Shown one piece after another: positions 1 to 12,019 of a stretch of DNA of 64,000 nucleotides. Position numbers and translations under genes: made by a program. The stretch comes from Siphonodentalium dalli. Taxonomy: Eukaryota; Mollusca; Scaphopoda; Gadilida; Siphonodentaliidae. The stretch lies in contig CP136061.1 of the NCBI GenBank assembly GCA_032622095.1, positions 258,448,077 through 258,512,076 of the forward strand, in the 5' to 3' direction. Positions within the stretch are counted from its first letter, which is position 1; each line of letters opens with the position of its first letter. Below the pieces are notes generated by a model. It ran no database searches. It saw only the letters and a list, made by a program, of their open reading frames with translations, and had not been told where the DNA came from.

Positions 1-679
1 AGCCCATACTGACAACGCAAACATTATTGAGAATGCACCCCCCCAACTGCACAATTCGGCGGGTGATACCGTCGGCTGCGTCTGCTGGTTACATGTATAT
101 CACATATATACCATATATTCCTTGGTATATATTATTTTGATCTATACATGTAGGTTGTCCTACACCAATGTGTGCCTTAAAGACCATTTAAACGTATCTT
201 ATCTAATCTTGTCTTATCATATGCGGTTTTAATTCAATGGACAAGTTGACACAGCGTTAATCAATTCATAGCTAGGCGGATCGATTCCTTGGACAATTCA
301 AGGACATACAAACCCTATCCCAGAAAGGTTAAAGTTGGTTGGAAGTCTGTGGTAGGAAATATACGGATAGTCAGGGTCCGATTTCAGCTCAGAAATCGAT
401 TGAGAACATATATTAATAGGACATTCTAACTGAATTTACATTGTTGATGAAGGTTTTCAGAAACAAACATTTTCCGGTATCCCGTTATCGTCGTTCGGCG
501 ATTGTGTTCGTTGAAAGAAGCGACAAATGTATTGACGTCAGTGACGATCAGTGGGTAAAAGACACAAATGTGTTGTTCCACGCACTGGGTAGAAACTGTT
601 ACATCGGAAGTCACTATATTGTCGCGTTTGTGGTGGTTCGTGGATGATTTCTTGGTGCACTGGAACGGTATAAACTAAG
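1..679. other. Unassigned non-coding stretch
   Basis: No coding exon, RNA gene or clear repeat was recognised. Short overlapping open frames lie on both strands around 430-820, but none resembles a known domain and the distal ones run into the palindromic element that follows. Confidence 0.4.
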
Positions 680-771
680 CAGAATGAGGTCCCCAGAGGG
701 TGAATATGGTGATGCTGGCCCGCTATGCGGGATAGCTTCACTTAATTCACCCTCTGGGGACCTCATTCTGC
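680..771. mobile_element. Palindromic hairpin element, family A copy 1
   Basis: A nearly perfect ~90-bp palindrome: the left arm begins GCAGAATGAGGTCCCCAGAG and the right arm is its reverse complement, with a small GC-rich centre around CCCGCTATGCGGGA. The same hairpin recurs at 2351, 2646, 31678 and 35315. The flank (CAAATGACAGACA) is shared with other copies, so the hairpin is the core of a larger fold-back MITE. No coding capacity. Confidence 0.75.
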
Positions 772-893
772 AAATGACAGACATGGAATACACTAAACTA
801 TCCCGAATGAGTAGAGGCTGCATAAGTGCCGTTGTACCGAAAGCTGAATGTTAGATTGCAAATAACTGGAATATAGGGAGTAACTTGTAATTA

Positions 894-1211
894 TCAACAT
901 GTAATCACTGAATATCAAGCCATATTAATATTATTACTTTAACATGTAATCACTGAATATCAAGCCATATAAATATTATTACTTTAACATGTAATCACTG
1001 AATATTAAGCCATATAAATATTATTACTTTAACATGTAATCACTGAATATCAAGGCATATAAATATTATTACTTTAACATGTAATCACTGAATATCAAGC
1101 CATATAAATATTATTACTTTAACATGTAATCACTGAATATCAAGCCATATAAATGTTATTACTTTACGATGTAATCACTGAATATCAAGCCATATACATA
1201 TAATTACTTTG
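894..1211. repeat. 45-bp minisatellite, ~7 copies
   Basis: Seven consecutive units, each starting AACATGTAATCACTGAATAT and ending ATTATTACTTT, with a constant 45-bp period and only a few substitutions. Head-to-tail array. Confidence 0.95.
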
Positions 1212-1246
1212 TTTTGGAGGCACGCCTGGTGCCAAGTCCGATTTGT

Positions 1247-1599
1247 TACCCTGTGCCAATGCATTCTCTTATATATGCGAGTCGACCATAGGTCGCCTCG
1301 CATATATAAGAGAATGCATTGGCCTAACAATTTTTTATCATTTTTTTTTATAAATCTTTCTTACAACTTTTAGGACATAAAATAAAAAAGATACATTACC
1401 CGCATGGAGCCCCACACATATATAGAAGCATATAGAAGAGTGTCGTCTGCTCATGTTTGTCTGGGGCTCTGTATGGGTGAAATTATAAAATTGTTAAAGA
1501 ATATAAGAACAAATTATTAAAATTGTAAAACATTGTTAGGCCAATGCATTCTCTTATATATGCGAGGCGACCTATAAGAGAATTCATTGGCACAGGGTA
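1247..1599. mobile_element. Fold-back MITE T1 with TA target duplication
   Basis: Both ends are formed by CCCTGTGCCAATGCATTC and its complement, flanked by TA on each side. Each terminus is itself an ~75-bp palindrome centred on GCGAGTCGACCATAGGTCGC; the right one has an internal deletion. The interior is AT-rich and holds a second inverted pair (GAGCCCCA / TGGGGCTC). No transposase. TA flanks suggest mobilisation by a Tc1/mariner-type enzyme (inference). A full relative lies at 30020-30389. Confidence 0.8.
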
Positions 1600-1984
1600 A
1601 ACATGAAGCGCAGGCTGAGGACGATACAATGTGTATACATTATACCTGTGTTAATTTTCTGTAAAATAGAAAAAATATCCCGATAGAGGTTGACCATTTA
1701 GATCATTTAGATCATTAGCCTCATAATCACATCTTTTGTGTTATGGTTTTATTTCAAGCCAATCTCGGCTGTTAAATGATATTTATTTGAACGATGTATG
1801 CACGTTGGTCCAAATATAATATGGTGCATCAAACGTTAAACAACATAATGACTGTAGTGATAATCATTTACATAATCCAACAGGTCTATTACAAAATAAG
1901 AGTATATCTATCAACAGGAGAAAAACGGCGATCATTTTGAAATTGTCTACCATTCTGTCTTATGTTCACATATGTATAATGCTT

Positions 1985-2285
1985 AAAGTGTTGTGAAACA
2001 CTCCGGTAGGGTGATCAAATATAAATGGAGAATAGTCTTGTTCAAAGTAGTAATATTTACAAATATTATATCCATATTGACAGCACACACCGTCATAAAT
2101 GCGGTGAGTCTCGATGGCGAAATCGTTTTCGTTAGTTTATCGCAGATCGATGCGTCCCGAATCAAGTAGTAAATATTTACAATTGAGCGTCGTTCCGACG
2201 ATGTTTTCTATGGAGTGGTACGGTCGATTTGCTTCCAATTTTCGGCGATGTTAGTAGAATGCTACATTCCTCCAGTTGGCATAGC
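1985..2285. repeat. Dispersed repeat B, direct copy 1
   Basis: Matches 4937-5225 in the same orientation, with shared blocks such as GGGTGATCAAATA, GTTAGTTTATCGC and TTTTCTATGGAGTG, and 3598-3705 in inverted orientation. Diverged and without coding capacity; probably an old non-autonomous transposon. Confidence 0.7.
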
Positions 2286-2299
2286 GCCTGGATACTAAC

Positions 2300-2545
2300 T
2301 GATCGGTTCCATGCAGCCGAACAAGTCTGCAAATAGCATGTCTGTCATTTGCAGAATGAGGTCCCCAGAGGGTGAATTTAGTGATGCTATCCCGCATAGC
2401 GGGCTAGCATCACCAAATTCACCCTCTGGAGACCTCATTCTGCTTATGCCTCATCTTCTGGGAAGTATCTATAGTCTCAAATTCACTTTATTTTTAGTTA
2501 CATTTTCCCTTCTGGGAAGTTTCTATATCCCCTAATTTGCAGAAG
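2300..2545. mobile_element. Family A hairpin element copy 2 with extended flank
   Basis: Core palindrome at 2351-2443 of the CAGAATGAGGTCC family. The right flank, with two related blocks around CTTCTGGGAAGT, is also present beside the copies at 31678 and 35315, so the element extends beyond the hairpin. Confidence 0.7.
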
Positions 2546-2645
2546 ATAAAATTCATAATTGAGGTGCCCAAAGGGTGAACATTACCAACTTTAACTGGGG
2601 AACTTCAATCTGATCCTAGGTCTACCATAGAAGTAGAGGACCTAA

Positions 2646-2738
2646 GCAGAATGAGGTTCACAGAGGGTGAATTTGGTGATGCTAGCCCGCTATGCGGGAT
2701 TGCATAACTAAATTCACCCTCTGGGAACCTCATTCTGC
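2646..2738. mobile_element. Family A hairpin element copy 3
   Basis: Third ~93-bp palindrome of the same family within 2 kb. Right flank CAAATGACAGACA matches copy 1 and, inverted, the left flank of copy 2. Confidence 0.75.
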
Positions 2739-2739
2739 A

Positions 2740-3537
2740 AATGACAGACACGCTATTTGCAGACTTGTCTGTATTGTTGTGATTCACAGGACTCATGTGG
2801 CACCCATAAATGTTTGATGTAACGTATACGATTACAATTTGAATACGGCGCCAATTTTGAAAAAAAAGTGGTGGCCAATTTGATCTGTCGATCATCATGA
2901 TAGCTTTGTTGGAAAAATATGCTTAGTCTTCACACTGCCCATCCATACGTAATGTCATGCTTGTATCACGTAGTGAACGATTCTTTCAGTAATTGACACT
3001 TAGTCGCCCCTACTATAAGGCATATATACATGTAGGAATGCAGTGTAACTCACCGATATGTATGGAAAATGCAAAATACAAATATCAACTTAATGATATT
3101 TTCGTTGTGTTTACATTGTTATGTTCACGTCAGTTTGCACCAAGTATCGTACCAGAACAGACTCGATTGATATAGAACCCACATACATCAAAATGCGCTG
3201 TTTTCGTTGTTGTGTTCATTATTTCCACTAATAGAATATAAATAGAGAATACCTAAAAATGTCCGTCGTTTTAACGGTGTAAAACCGATCAACATCGCTA
3301 TCCCGGTAGGCATTACGATTCATATGTTTTAGAATGGTCGAAATTAGTGTTTATTCGTAACTGAAAAATACATCTTAGTTCTTCTATTACGATCATAGTT
3401 TTGATGAAACTTAAATCCTCAATGCATAAAGTTACAGACAATGCTTTGAAGTTTGAAAACGTGTTATCTGCCTTGTTGAATTTAATCCAGAAAAAGGCTG
3501 CACACACGTGATGTGTTGTAATACCAATCATAGATAT
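2740..3537. other. Unassigned AT-rich stretch
   Basis: No recognisable exon, RNA gene or repeat. The short frames here have no domain signature and no splice consensus that would join them to the lectin genes. Confidence 0.35.
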
Positions 3538-3705
3538 CAGGTAAATTGGGTATTTCTGTTAAAGACATATTACGGACTTGTTCGGGTGCGTGAAATGGAT
3601 AAGGTAGCACTGTGGGAATCTAGCATTCCACTGGCATCACCGAAAATCTGAAGGAAATCGATCATACCACTCCATAGAAAACAACGTATTTACATCTCGA
3701 TTCAC
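3538..3705 (-). repeat. Dispersed repeat B, inverted copy
   Basis: Reverse complement of 5130-5292 (shared GGTAAATTGGGTATTTCTGT, CGGACTTGTTCGGGTGCGTG). With the downstream copy it makes an inverted pair about 1.4 kb apart. Confidence 0.75.
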
Positions 3706-4854
3706 TGACTACTGTATAGATATGACTGTAAATAATAAACGATAATAGCTGAAACCCCCACCCTTAAAGGGGAAGGAAACCCTTGACGAATCAGGCCATT
3801 AATATATTTAGCATATCAACCATGGTAGATTAAAACACCTCTCATCTCTCAGTTATGCTCAAACACAACGATATCACATCGCTTAATTCAAAACTCCCGC
3901 TAATTACGGCGCGTCCATATTTATAAGATCGTGACGTCACGGCCTCACTTCGCGTTACTCATCCTTAGCACAGATATCTATAAAGGTTATCGAACTAAAA
4001 TCATTTCGGCGTGTTTGTTTGTTAACCATGGCCCATTGAAGAATATACACACATGTACATGTATTATAAGCCACAATTATTTAAGTTATAATTTTGAACA
4101 ACTAATTTACGGCCAGTTAATGGTAGCATAAGATTTGAATGTGGCAATCTTGGTCAAACTCAAATTACTTATACATGTGCAAATATGACAACAAAAATAA
4201 TCTTTTGCGAATTAAACTATAATTTATTAACAACAGACACTCATGTATTGCACACAACAAGCATTCAGTCTGCTGTTTTATTTATTTTTTCATATACAAA
4301 AACAGACTACGGTACGCGATACAGCTTAGCGTTAAACAACCAAGTGAGGTCCGTACGTCACAAACTATAAAGGGAGATAATATTTCTTCTAAAATGGCGG
4401 CGTCAACTTACCGGCGTAATTGTTGTGTGGGTTAGTTTCAGACGCCATATCTCCGATCATGTGCGGAGATTTGCGCTGAAACTTTACACACAAACAGAGA
4501 ACAGTTTGCTTGATACACATGACTTTTCGTTATGCGGTAGTTTCCTCCCGCTTTAAGTTACGAGTAATACTTATTGCGACCATTCTAACAGATATGAATC
4601 GCTCTTTTAATGACACCACATACACCCAATCCAATCCGAAATATTGAGAGGCGTGAAATAGCAAACGATATACCGGTATGTTGTAAACAACTTGGTGGAA
4701 TTTCTAACCAAAGTTCATTAGTGGATTATCCCCGGTGTTGAGTGTTTTGCTTATCGCATACTCTTTACGTACTGTGTGTTTACATAACAAGTCGTTTGTG
4801 TACATAACACAGAGTACTAGCATGATAATAACATGCAATTTACACGATTTTTAT
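3706..4854. other. Non-coding stretch with a CRE-like palindrome and a hairpin
   Basis: Contains TGACGTCA at 3932-3939, a TATA-like TTTATAAG just upstream, and a ~19-bp-stem hairpin at 4434-4481 (arms GTTTCAG...CTCCG). The ATG at 4394 (AAAATGGCGGCG) opens only ~13 codons. A promoter is conceivable but no downstream exon supports it. Confidence 0.3.
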
Positions 4855-5475
4855 GATTGGAATAAGAACACAGTTTTTCTATAATATAATATTCTATCTG
4901 GTTGTGGCGGTTTTAATGATGTGACTATTTTAAAGTTATGCGAAACACTCCCGTTTGGGTGATCAAATAGAAATGGAGAATAATATTGCTCAAAGTATTA
5001 ATCCAAATTTACAGTACACATATCGTCAGTCTCATATAAATGCAATGACTCTCAATGGCGAAATAATTTGCGTTAGTTTATCGCCGATTGTCGCGTCCCG
5101 AATCGAGATGTAAATATTTACAATTAAGCGTAGTTCAGACGTTGTTTTCTATGGAGTGTTATGATCGATTTCCTTCAGATTTTCGGTGATGCTAGTGGAA
5201 TGCTACATTCCCACAGTGCTACCTTATCCATTTCACGCACCCGAACAAGTCCGTAATATGTCTTTAACAGAAATACCCAATTTACCTGATATCCATGATT
5301 GGTATTATAACACAGTTTGCCTATAATATAATATTCTTTCTGTTTATGGCGGCTATAATGGATGGGACCAATTTAATAGAAATACCCAATTTACCCGATA
5401 TTTGTGATTGGTATTATAACACAGTTTGCCTATAATATAATATTCTTTCTGATTATGGCAGTTTTAATGGATGAG
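4855..5475. repeat. Repeat B copy 2 flanked by ~110-bp repeats
   Basis: 4937-5292 is repeat B (see 1985 and 3538). Around it, three copies of a unit containing CTATAATATAATATTCT start near 4855, 5295 and 5405; the last two are adjacent with a 110-bp period. Weak relatives occur near 20820 and 59580. Confidence 0.7.
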
Positions 5476-5816
5476 ACTATTAGAAATACACACCGCGTAG
5501 GCTTATCGTATCTGTAATGATAACAATATACTATATTGCAAGAGGGAAGAACAATACAGGGGAAAACGTTTTATCTAAGAATCAAAATGCACAAATAGTC
5601 CGCCTCTTATTGCTACGCGTTGAAACTTAATGTGATTCGCCGCTATGAACCGGAAGTGATCTTCGAGCGGGTAACACTAGTGTGTGTCTATCGCTTCGGT
5701 CAGTCTTATACATCGCCTCGACGCAGGTGATTGGTATAACGTTCTACGCCACGGCAACTTCCCACTATTTAACGGAGAAGGAATATAATAAACGTAGATA
5801 AATATCCGATAATACA

Positions 5817-6072
5817 ATGTCGAAGTGGATAGTATTTCTACATGGTAGCTGGTGTTGCCTACTTGTACTAGTAGCGACGTATGAGACACTCAATACACGA
5901 TTTGGCGCGGGAACAGGATTAATGACGGCGAGTAGTGTCATCGCGACAAGCAAAACCAAATCTCAGATGGACTGTGGCGGCCGATGTCTAAAGAATGTGG
6001 GATGTAGATCGTTCAGTTACAACGATAGCGCATGTTACCAGCTTCAGGATGACAGTGGAAACTTCGCAATGG
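5817..6072 (+). CDS. Secreted PAN-CTLD lectin (gene 1), exon 1: signal peptide and PAN/Apple domain
   Basis: First coding exon of a predicted 223-residue secreted C-type lectin. The ATG has A at -3. Residues 1-23 form a hydrophobic signal peptide (core CCLLVLVA). Residues ~28-85 resemble a PAN/Apple module, with cysteines at 53, 57, 63 and 73 in a C-x3-C-L-x4-C-x9-C pattern around a SFSYN block. The exon ends G|GTAAGT, after one base of a codon (phase 1), which fits the phase-1 CTLD exons at 12960 and 15053. PAN modules mediate protein or carbohydrate contacts; the ligand is unknown. The intron that follows is about 6.9 kb and repeat-filled. An unseen exon between this one and 12960 cannot be excluded. 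Confidence 0.72.
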
Positions 6073-6084
6073 GTAAGTATCGTG

Positions 6085-6310
6085 ATTTAACCCTTTCTAT
6101 TCCAAAGAAGCATTGATGAATAGTTATCTTATTAACCTGTTCTATACTAAAGCATCACTGATGAGTAGTTATCCCATATGAAAGGTTCGGAGAATAAGAT
6201 TAACCCTTTTTATACTAAAGCATCACTGATGAGTAGTTATCCCACATGAAAGGTTCAGAGAATAAATTTAACCCTTTCTGTACTAAAGCATCATTGCGAG
6301 TAGCTGTTCC
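6085..6310 (-). repeat. Tandem TTAACCCTTT-containing repeat, inverted relative of the 46-kb array
   Basis: Three or four units of ~65 bp with AACCCTTTCTATACTAAAGC and ATGAGTAGTTATCCCA. They are the reverse complement of the larger array at 46085-46745, which precedes the last exon of lectin 2. Confidence 0.75.
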
Positions 6311-6564
6311 AGCAGGTTCCAGAATAATGTTTATAAGTCAAATTCTTTAAAAAAAAGTTTAGATTCTTGAGTATAACAAATATTTGTTTAATATTTAATT
6401 TTATATGCAGTTATTGCATGTCATTTCAGGGGAGTGTGGACACAATGTGCAATCATGAGGCACCAACAAAATTTTCCGACCTCAGAGTTCACATATCCCA
6501 ACTTGAATTGGTTATCTTACTCGGCAACAGTTGCTACCCACACCCTTATCCCACATTTGACACT

Positions 6565-7546
6565 TTTTAAAGCTTTAAAAAAAAAATTGCTATTAGGAAT
6601 ACCATCCCAAATGTTTTCCTTGTTTCCAGTCATGTTCCACTATCGATTTTACAAGTCACTATATGTGCCATCCTACCATACCATTTGACTTCAGGTAGGG
6701 ACTTTATTACAAACCGCTAAGGTGACAACATGAATCGTATTTTGAACACAATTAGGTACGATACACTTCAAGAATCCATTAGGTGATATGAATGATAAAG
6801 TCTCCATCAATTTCTGCTTTGAACACGATCTGTGAATATCCACATTTAGCTTTCTTTTTCGCACCGATGTATTATCAACTGTTTACATTTAAACCGGAAC
6901 CATGAACAAAATATATGTCCGTCTGTCACCATTATTATTTCTATTAATAAAAATAAACCGCGTGAAACATTTATATCCCAATCTGCTTCAATCATATTAA
7001 TATATGGTCTTTATTCCGTGAACAAAAAATAAAAAATAAACCCGCATTAATACCAAAACTAACCCCAACATAATTTTGAGTGTGTTGTCTGGGATGTTAT
7101 TGTTATTATTCCCTGAATGCGGACCACGATGTCGTGTTTTAATGAGGTAAATTGTCCCAGGTTCGATACGTTTTCATGAGCACCATCCACAATGTAGATT
7201 GCCTAACCTTAATATTAGTATTATCAGTGGGGTATAACACATAATTATTTGTTTGTTGTAATCATTGAGTGCACTTTCAGCAATGTTGTTTATTGGACCT
7301 GTCATATGAACACTCTGTTGTAAAAGGTCAATTGGATATTATGATAAAGGGTACCTGTACTTTTAATGAGATTAATGCAGTCTTGTTAATGTCTCAATTA
7401 GCCTCACTGAATCACTGAGTATTTATTTAACATTAACAGTATGCAAAACATAAATATCTAAAAACAAACATAGTCGTCCTGACTTGATAGGTAACCACCT
7501 GATAAAACTAAAAAATAGTGAACTAAAAATATGCGGAAACAATTAA
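6565..7546 (+). repeat. Left arm of long inverted repeat in lectin 1 intron
   Basis: About 980 bp that pair, inverted and with moderate divergence, with 8255-8788 plus 9863-10250. Shared anchors include GGTCAATTGGATATTAT, CATAGTCGTCCTGACTTGAT and ATATGCGGAAACAATTAA. No coding region. Likely an old fold-back transposon with long terminal arms. Confidence 0.85.
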
Positions 7547-7767
7547 CCCTTTACCCAACAAAACGGCCAAAACCGGCCAAATAAATCTTCAACAGCCTAA
7601 AATATCTTCGGTCTGTCTCAATAGAACCATACACATATGGATATCATTGGAACCGGCTCCTTGACCACATTGTGATAGTTACAGTTATGCCCTGTGCCAA
7701 TGCATTCTCTTATATATGCGAGTCGACCATAGGTCGCCTCGCATATATAAGAGAATGCATTGGCCTA
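7543..7767 (-). mobile_element. piggyBac-like MITE P1 (truncated)
   Basis: Starts TTAACCCTTTACCCAACA, runs through the ~145-bp subterminal arm common to the family and one CCAATGCATTC hairpin, then stops at the start of the interior. It lies at the inner end of the inverted repeat arm, at a TTAA also present in the other arm. Confidence 0.75.
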
Positions 7768-7784
7768 AAAAAATCTTGGACCTG

Positions 7785-7975
7785 TCAAATGAACACTCAG
7801 TACAAGTCCAAGCATCTTGGACCAAACTGTTGTAAAAGGTCAATTGGATATTATAATAAAGGGTACCTCAACTCTTAATGAGATTAATGCACTCTTGTTA
7901 ATGGTTTAATTTACAATTGTCCGTCACAAAGTCACTGATTCGCTGAGTTGCATATTTAAGAAATTATTAGATAAA
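7785..7975 (+). repeat. Third, direct copy of the inverted-repeat arm segment
   Basis: Repeats arm sequence 7300-7440 in the same orientation (GGTCAATTGGATATTATAAT, AATGAGATTAATGCA) inside the loop of the long inverted repeat. Confidence 0.75.
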
Positions 7976-8254
7976 CTGATATCATTTGACATAAAATGAC
8001 AACCTAAGACTAGGGTATGTTATAACGAAAATAACTAATTCTGCATCTATTATAGAATACCTGGCCTGTATGTTAAGCTTAATATGAGTGGCTTTGGAAT
8101 GCCCAAAACTTCATCCGAACTTTTCCCCATTCAAATAGAAGTGAACATGTTTCTACCTGTACATCATAAAGGTATGGCCTGGTTCACATATATTGGCCTG
8201 TAACGTCAACATTTCAGAACATTAAAGCATTGTTTGTGTCCCATATAGCTGCAG

Positions 8255-8788
8255 TATTAATTGTTTCCGCATATTTTTAGTTCACTATTTTTTAGTTTTA
8301 TCAGGTGGTTACTTATCAAGTCAGGACGACTATGTTTGTTTTTAGATATTTATGTTTTGCATACTGTTAATTTTAAATAAATACTCAGTGATTCAGTGAC
8401 GCTACTTGAGACATTAACAAGACTGCATTAATCTCATTAAAAGTACAGGTACCCTTTATCATAATATCCAATTGACCTTTTACAACAGAGTGTTCATATG
8501 ACAGGTCCAATAAACACCATTGCAGAAAGTGCACTCAATGATTACAACAAACAAATAATTATATGTTATACCCCACTGATGATACTAATATTAAGGTTAG
8601 GCAATCTATATTGTGGATGGTGCTCATGAGAACGTATCCTCATTGAAACACGATACCGTGGTCCGCATTCATGTAATAATAACAATAACACGCCAAAAAA
8701 CACACTCGAAATTATGTTGGGTTAGATTTGGTATTAATGTGTTTTTTGTCATGCTTTTTTTTATCTCGGAATAAAGCACCTATATTAA
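8255..8788 (-). repeat. Right arm of long inverted repeat, proximal part
   Basis: Reverse complement of roughly 7010-7546. The arm is interrupted at 8789 by a TA-flanked transposon and resumes at 9863. Confidence 0.85.
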
Positions 8789-9862
8789 TAACGAACCAAA
8801 GCCAGACGCTTTGGGTCGTATATATACTATATATGATTTTGTGACGTCACCAATTATTATGTAATACGACGCTGCTGTTTTGATTTTTTGCGTCCACTTT
8901 TGTCGCACAGTAGATCGGTGGACTTAATGCATTAATGTCGTAATCGGAAAATCTTATTGCTGTGTCTTTCGATTACTGGTGTTGCAAATGAGAATTATGA
9001 ACATTGAATTACAATGTAAATTCATTCATAGCGGTAGTAACGGGTAGTTTACCTTTTATTGAGAAAATAAGACACAACAAATAACGACACTATAGTAACT
9101 ACAATCTACACCCTGCGGGGCGAGTGAAAAGTGATCGACATTCGTGATTGACATCACAAATTTACCGATCAACTGTGCGAAGTTGGGCATTTAATGTACA
9201 TTACAGCAACATATATATTTAAAATATAATTAATTGTTATCATAAGAATATATAGATCACACAAGCATGTGATAATTCATAAATATCATAATATTTTCTG
9301 GAATCGAAAGGAAACACATAATTATGAACACCGCCGAAGATACATTCATGCAGGTGCAGGCGAACTGGGTCAATGGGGAAAGTTACACGATGACGGTGTT
9401 CGTCGATTGTCGTTGAAATCGACACGGTGACATATTGTGAATGAAATGTTCAGCTATGCAATGGTCTCGATACTCCATATAGTATCTCAGTTGCAGCGCT
9501 GACACAGCGTCACTAAATATATTACTTAAATTCAGTAAAAATGTTCCCGTTCCTCTGTCGACAAGGTAGAACTATTTTCACTTTGATGTTGGTAGTTTAT
9601 GCCATGTATAGTGTAGCTGTCAATCAAGACTACCCGGAAGTACGATTGGCCTTATTCATACTCGAAATTACGATTGGGCTCCATTCTTTCGACGAACCGT
9701 TGTGTACGGAGTGTAATTACTGATAATCAACCCAGGAAATATAGCCTTATGTGAATCTTATTTGGTGCGAATACCAGGGAATCTATAATCTAATTTTGAT
9801 AACAAACAAAAAAATGAATTAAAATCCACAGCTACCATCATGTGTTTAGCTTTGGTTCGTTA
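8789..9862. mobile_element. TA-flanked non-autonomous DNA transposon
   Basis: Ends are perfect 14-bp mirror images, TAACGAACCAAAGC at 8789 and GCTTTGGTTCGTTA at 9849-9862, so TIR plus TA target duplication as in Tc1/mariner-type elements. It splits the right inverted-repeat arm cleanly, which defines both ends. The interior has a CRE-like TGACGTCA near 8842 and no transposase; a 60-residue frame at 9541 has a hydrophobic start but no match. A fragment of the same family lies at 48398-48557 on the opposite strand. Confidence 0.8.
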
Positions 9863-10250
9863 TTGCGCCAGCGTATGGTCATATCATGATCGAAGCAGAT
9901 TTAGATAGAAATGTTTCACACCATTTATTTTTATCAATAGTCAATAATAATGGTGACAGACAGACGGACATTTTGTTCGTTCTTCCAGTTTAAATGTAAA
10001 CAGTTGATACAGAAATTGATGGAGACTTTGTCAGTAATATCACATAATGGATTCTTGAAGTTTATCGTACCTAATTGTGTTCAAAATTGTCACCTTAGCG
10101 GTTTGTAACAAATTCCACTGAGTCCATACCTGAAGTCAAACGGTATGGTAGGATGGCACATATAGTGACTTGTAAAATCGATAGTGGAACATGATTGGAA
10201 ACAAGGAACACATTTGGAATGGTATTCCTAATAAAAACTATTTTAAAAAA
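9863..10250 (-). repeat. Right arm of long inverted repeat, distal part
   Basis: Reverse complement of about 6580-6995. Shared anchors include GGATTCTTGAAGT, GGTATGGTAGGATGGCACAT and AATGGTATTCCTAATA. Completes the arm broken by the 8789-9862 insertion. Confidence 0.85.
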
Positions 10251-11190
10251 GTAACTTATCATATTTCATGCAAAATACAGTTTGTTGATACTATTGGGAG
10301 TATAATCCCTACTTCTGCTTACGTCACCAAAATCTAATCTCATATATGTTACCCATGCTAGTATCATTTAAATTTGGTCTCAAACAACATATTTAAATAT
10401 TTATCAGACCATTTTAACCTCCAGCAGGGAACAAAGTGTGTTCTAAAATAAATGATATATGCACGTATAAAATAGTCCATATACAGACACTTGCAGTGTA
10501 GGACAACATTTCAATTACTTATTTTTTTTCCGGCCCGACATACCCATCCACCCCCGCATTGTGTCTGGAAAAATATCAGCAGCATACGTTATCAAGAATA
10601 AACTAAAAAGTAACGATCTCTGAGTATTTATCATTAACTGGGATTATTTTCAATTGTGTAATTGTCTGCATGTAACCGCGAACATATTATTTAAATATAC
10701 CAGTTAAGATGGCTATCGTTGTATCATGAACGCAATTACCATATACTCGCAATATCAGAACTTTCATACAGGTGAATGCGTTAAAATCGTACTACTCTGA
10801 AGACAGGCATGACATGACTGTCTATTATTATAGACTATAACATTCACTAAATAATATGAATTAGCCGTATAAAACAAATATTATTGCAGAATCAATCACG
10901 GAAAGGATTATCAGATAGTGGAAACCCTCGTGAGTCTGGGCATCCCTCCACGACTACAGGTTGTGAACCTAGTGAGTGTATGCAGTTCCTCCACTAGTCC
11001 AGGTGGTGACCCTCGTGAAACTGCTGGATTTTTGAAACTTAATATGCATAGAGCTAAATATGATTTAACTAAAATACACCGACATAATTAAATAGTCAAA
11101 TAAGACAAGTGATAACTATGTGTTATATACCCGATGAGTGCGTTGAGATTCGTGCATCGCGAATCTGCTCCTTTTCGTGGTCATATATCT
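10251..11190. other. Lectin 1 intron, mostly unassigned
   Basis: AT-rich intron sequence. At 10920-11030 two imperfect copies of a block (CCTCCACGACTACAGG / CCTCCACTAGTCCAGG, each followed by a CTCGTGA-like run) lie side by side. No exon was recognised. Confidence 0.4.
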
Positions 11191-11196
11191 ACTCAG

Positions 11197-11671
11197 CGAC
11201 AAATAAACTGCCCACGAAAACGAACCTATAGTAGCGATACATGAATCGGTAGAAACACACTGTGTATACATATCTACCATTCGTATGTCATAATCTACGA
11301 CTCAAATTACAAATTACTCAATACCGTTATATATGCTAGGCTGAAAACAAATCAAAGCGTATTAAACTTCTTTCGAAAGTCGACATCTGGCCATGCACGA
11401 CAGCCTCTCACTAATGAGCCCATGGACCCAATCTAATTATTTTCTGGTCAAGATAGGACATACACATGGCGGTTGTATAGTGTCAAATCGGACATGGTAA
11501 CTTTATTGTAACATGGGGTCAATACCTTAACACATATTGAAAATAATATTGTAATACTGCCTTACAAATAAACTTCCCACGAAAACGAGCCTATAGTAGC
11601 GATACATGAATCGGTAGAAACACACTGTGTATATATATCTACCATTCGTATGTCATAATCCACTACACAAA
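11197..11671. repeat. Pair of ~110-bp direct repeats
   Basis: 11203-11310 and 11575-11671 share long near-identical runs (GTAGCGATACATGAATCGGT, CTACCATTCGTATGTCATAA). Spacing about 372 bp; the sequence between them is unrelated. Confidence 0.85.
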
Positions 11672-12019
11672 TTACAGTTTAAGAGATTTGTTTATAAAGC
11701 CAAGCGATCAGATGCTCGTATCCCGTTTAATTATGCCCATGTGTATATGCAAGATTTTCACAAGGAAAACACACTCCACAGTTAATATCGATAAGCTTTG
11801 CCCTTTGTATTTTGATGTGGAGTTTTGTGAAGATCAATCGTCGGTATCATTTCGACAACACAATTATCTGCACGACGTTACCTTGTGGATGTCAGGGAAG
11901 CGTTTTCGTTCAATGCATGTGTATATGATACCGCCGATGCAGTGTATTCTTGGAAAGAACAAAATATGTACCGAAAGCGAAAACAAAGTCGCGAGGGGCA
12001 CCACAGGTTGGGTCTGGGA

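Noticed and set aside
4391-4435. ATGGCGGCG start as a possible first exon with YY1-type promoter
   Set aside because: The frame closes after about 13 codons and no donor site gives a useful junction.
9541-9723. 60-codon frame with a hydrophobic start, a possible signal-peptide exon
   Set aside because: It lies inside the TA-flanked transposon and has no phase-1 donor; GT after the hydrophobic core does not fit the lectin exons.
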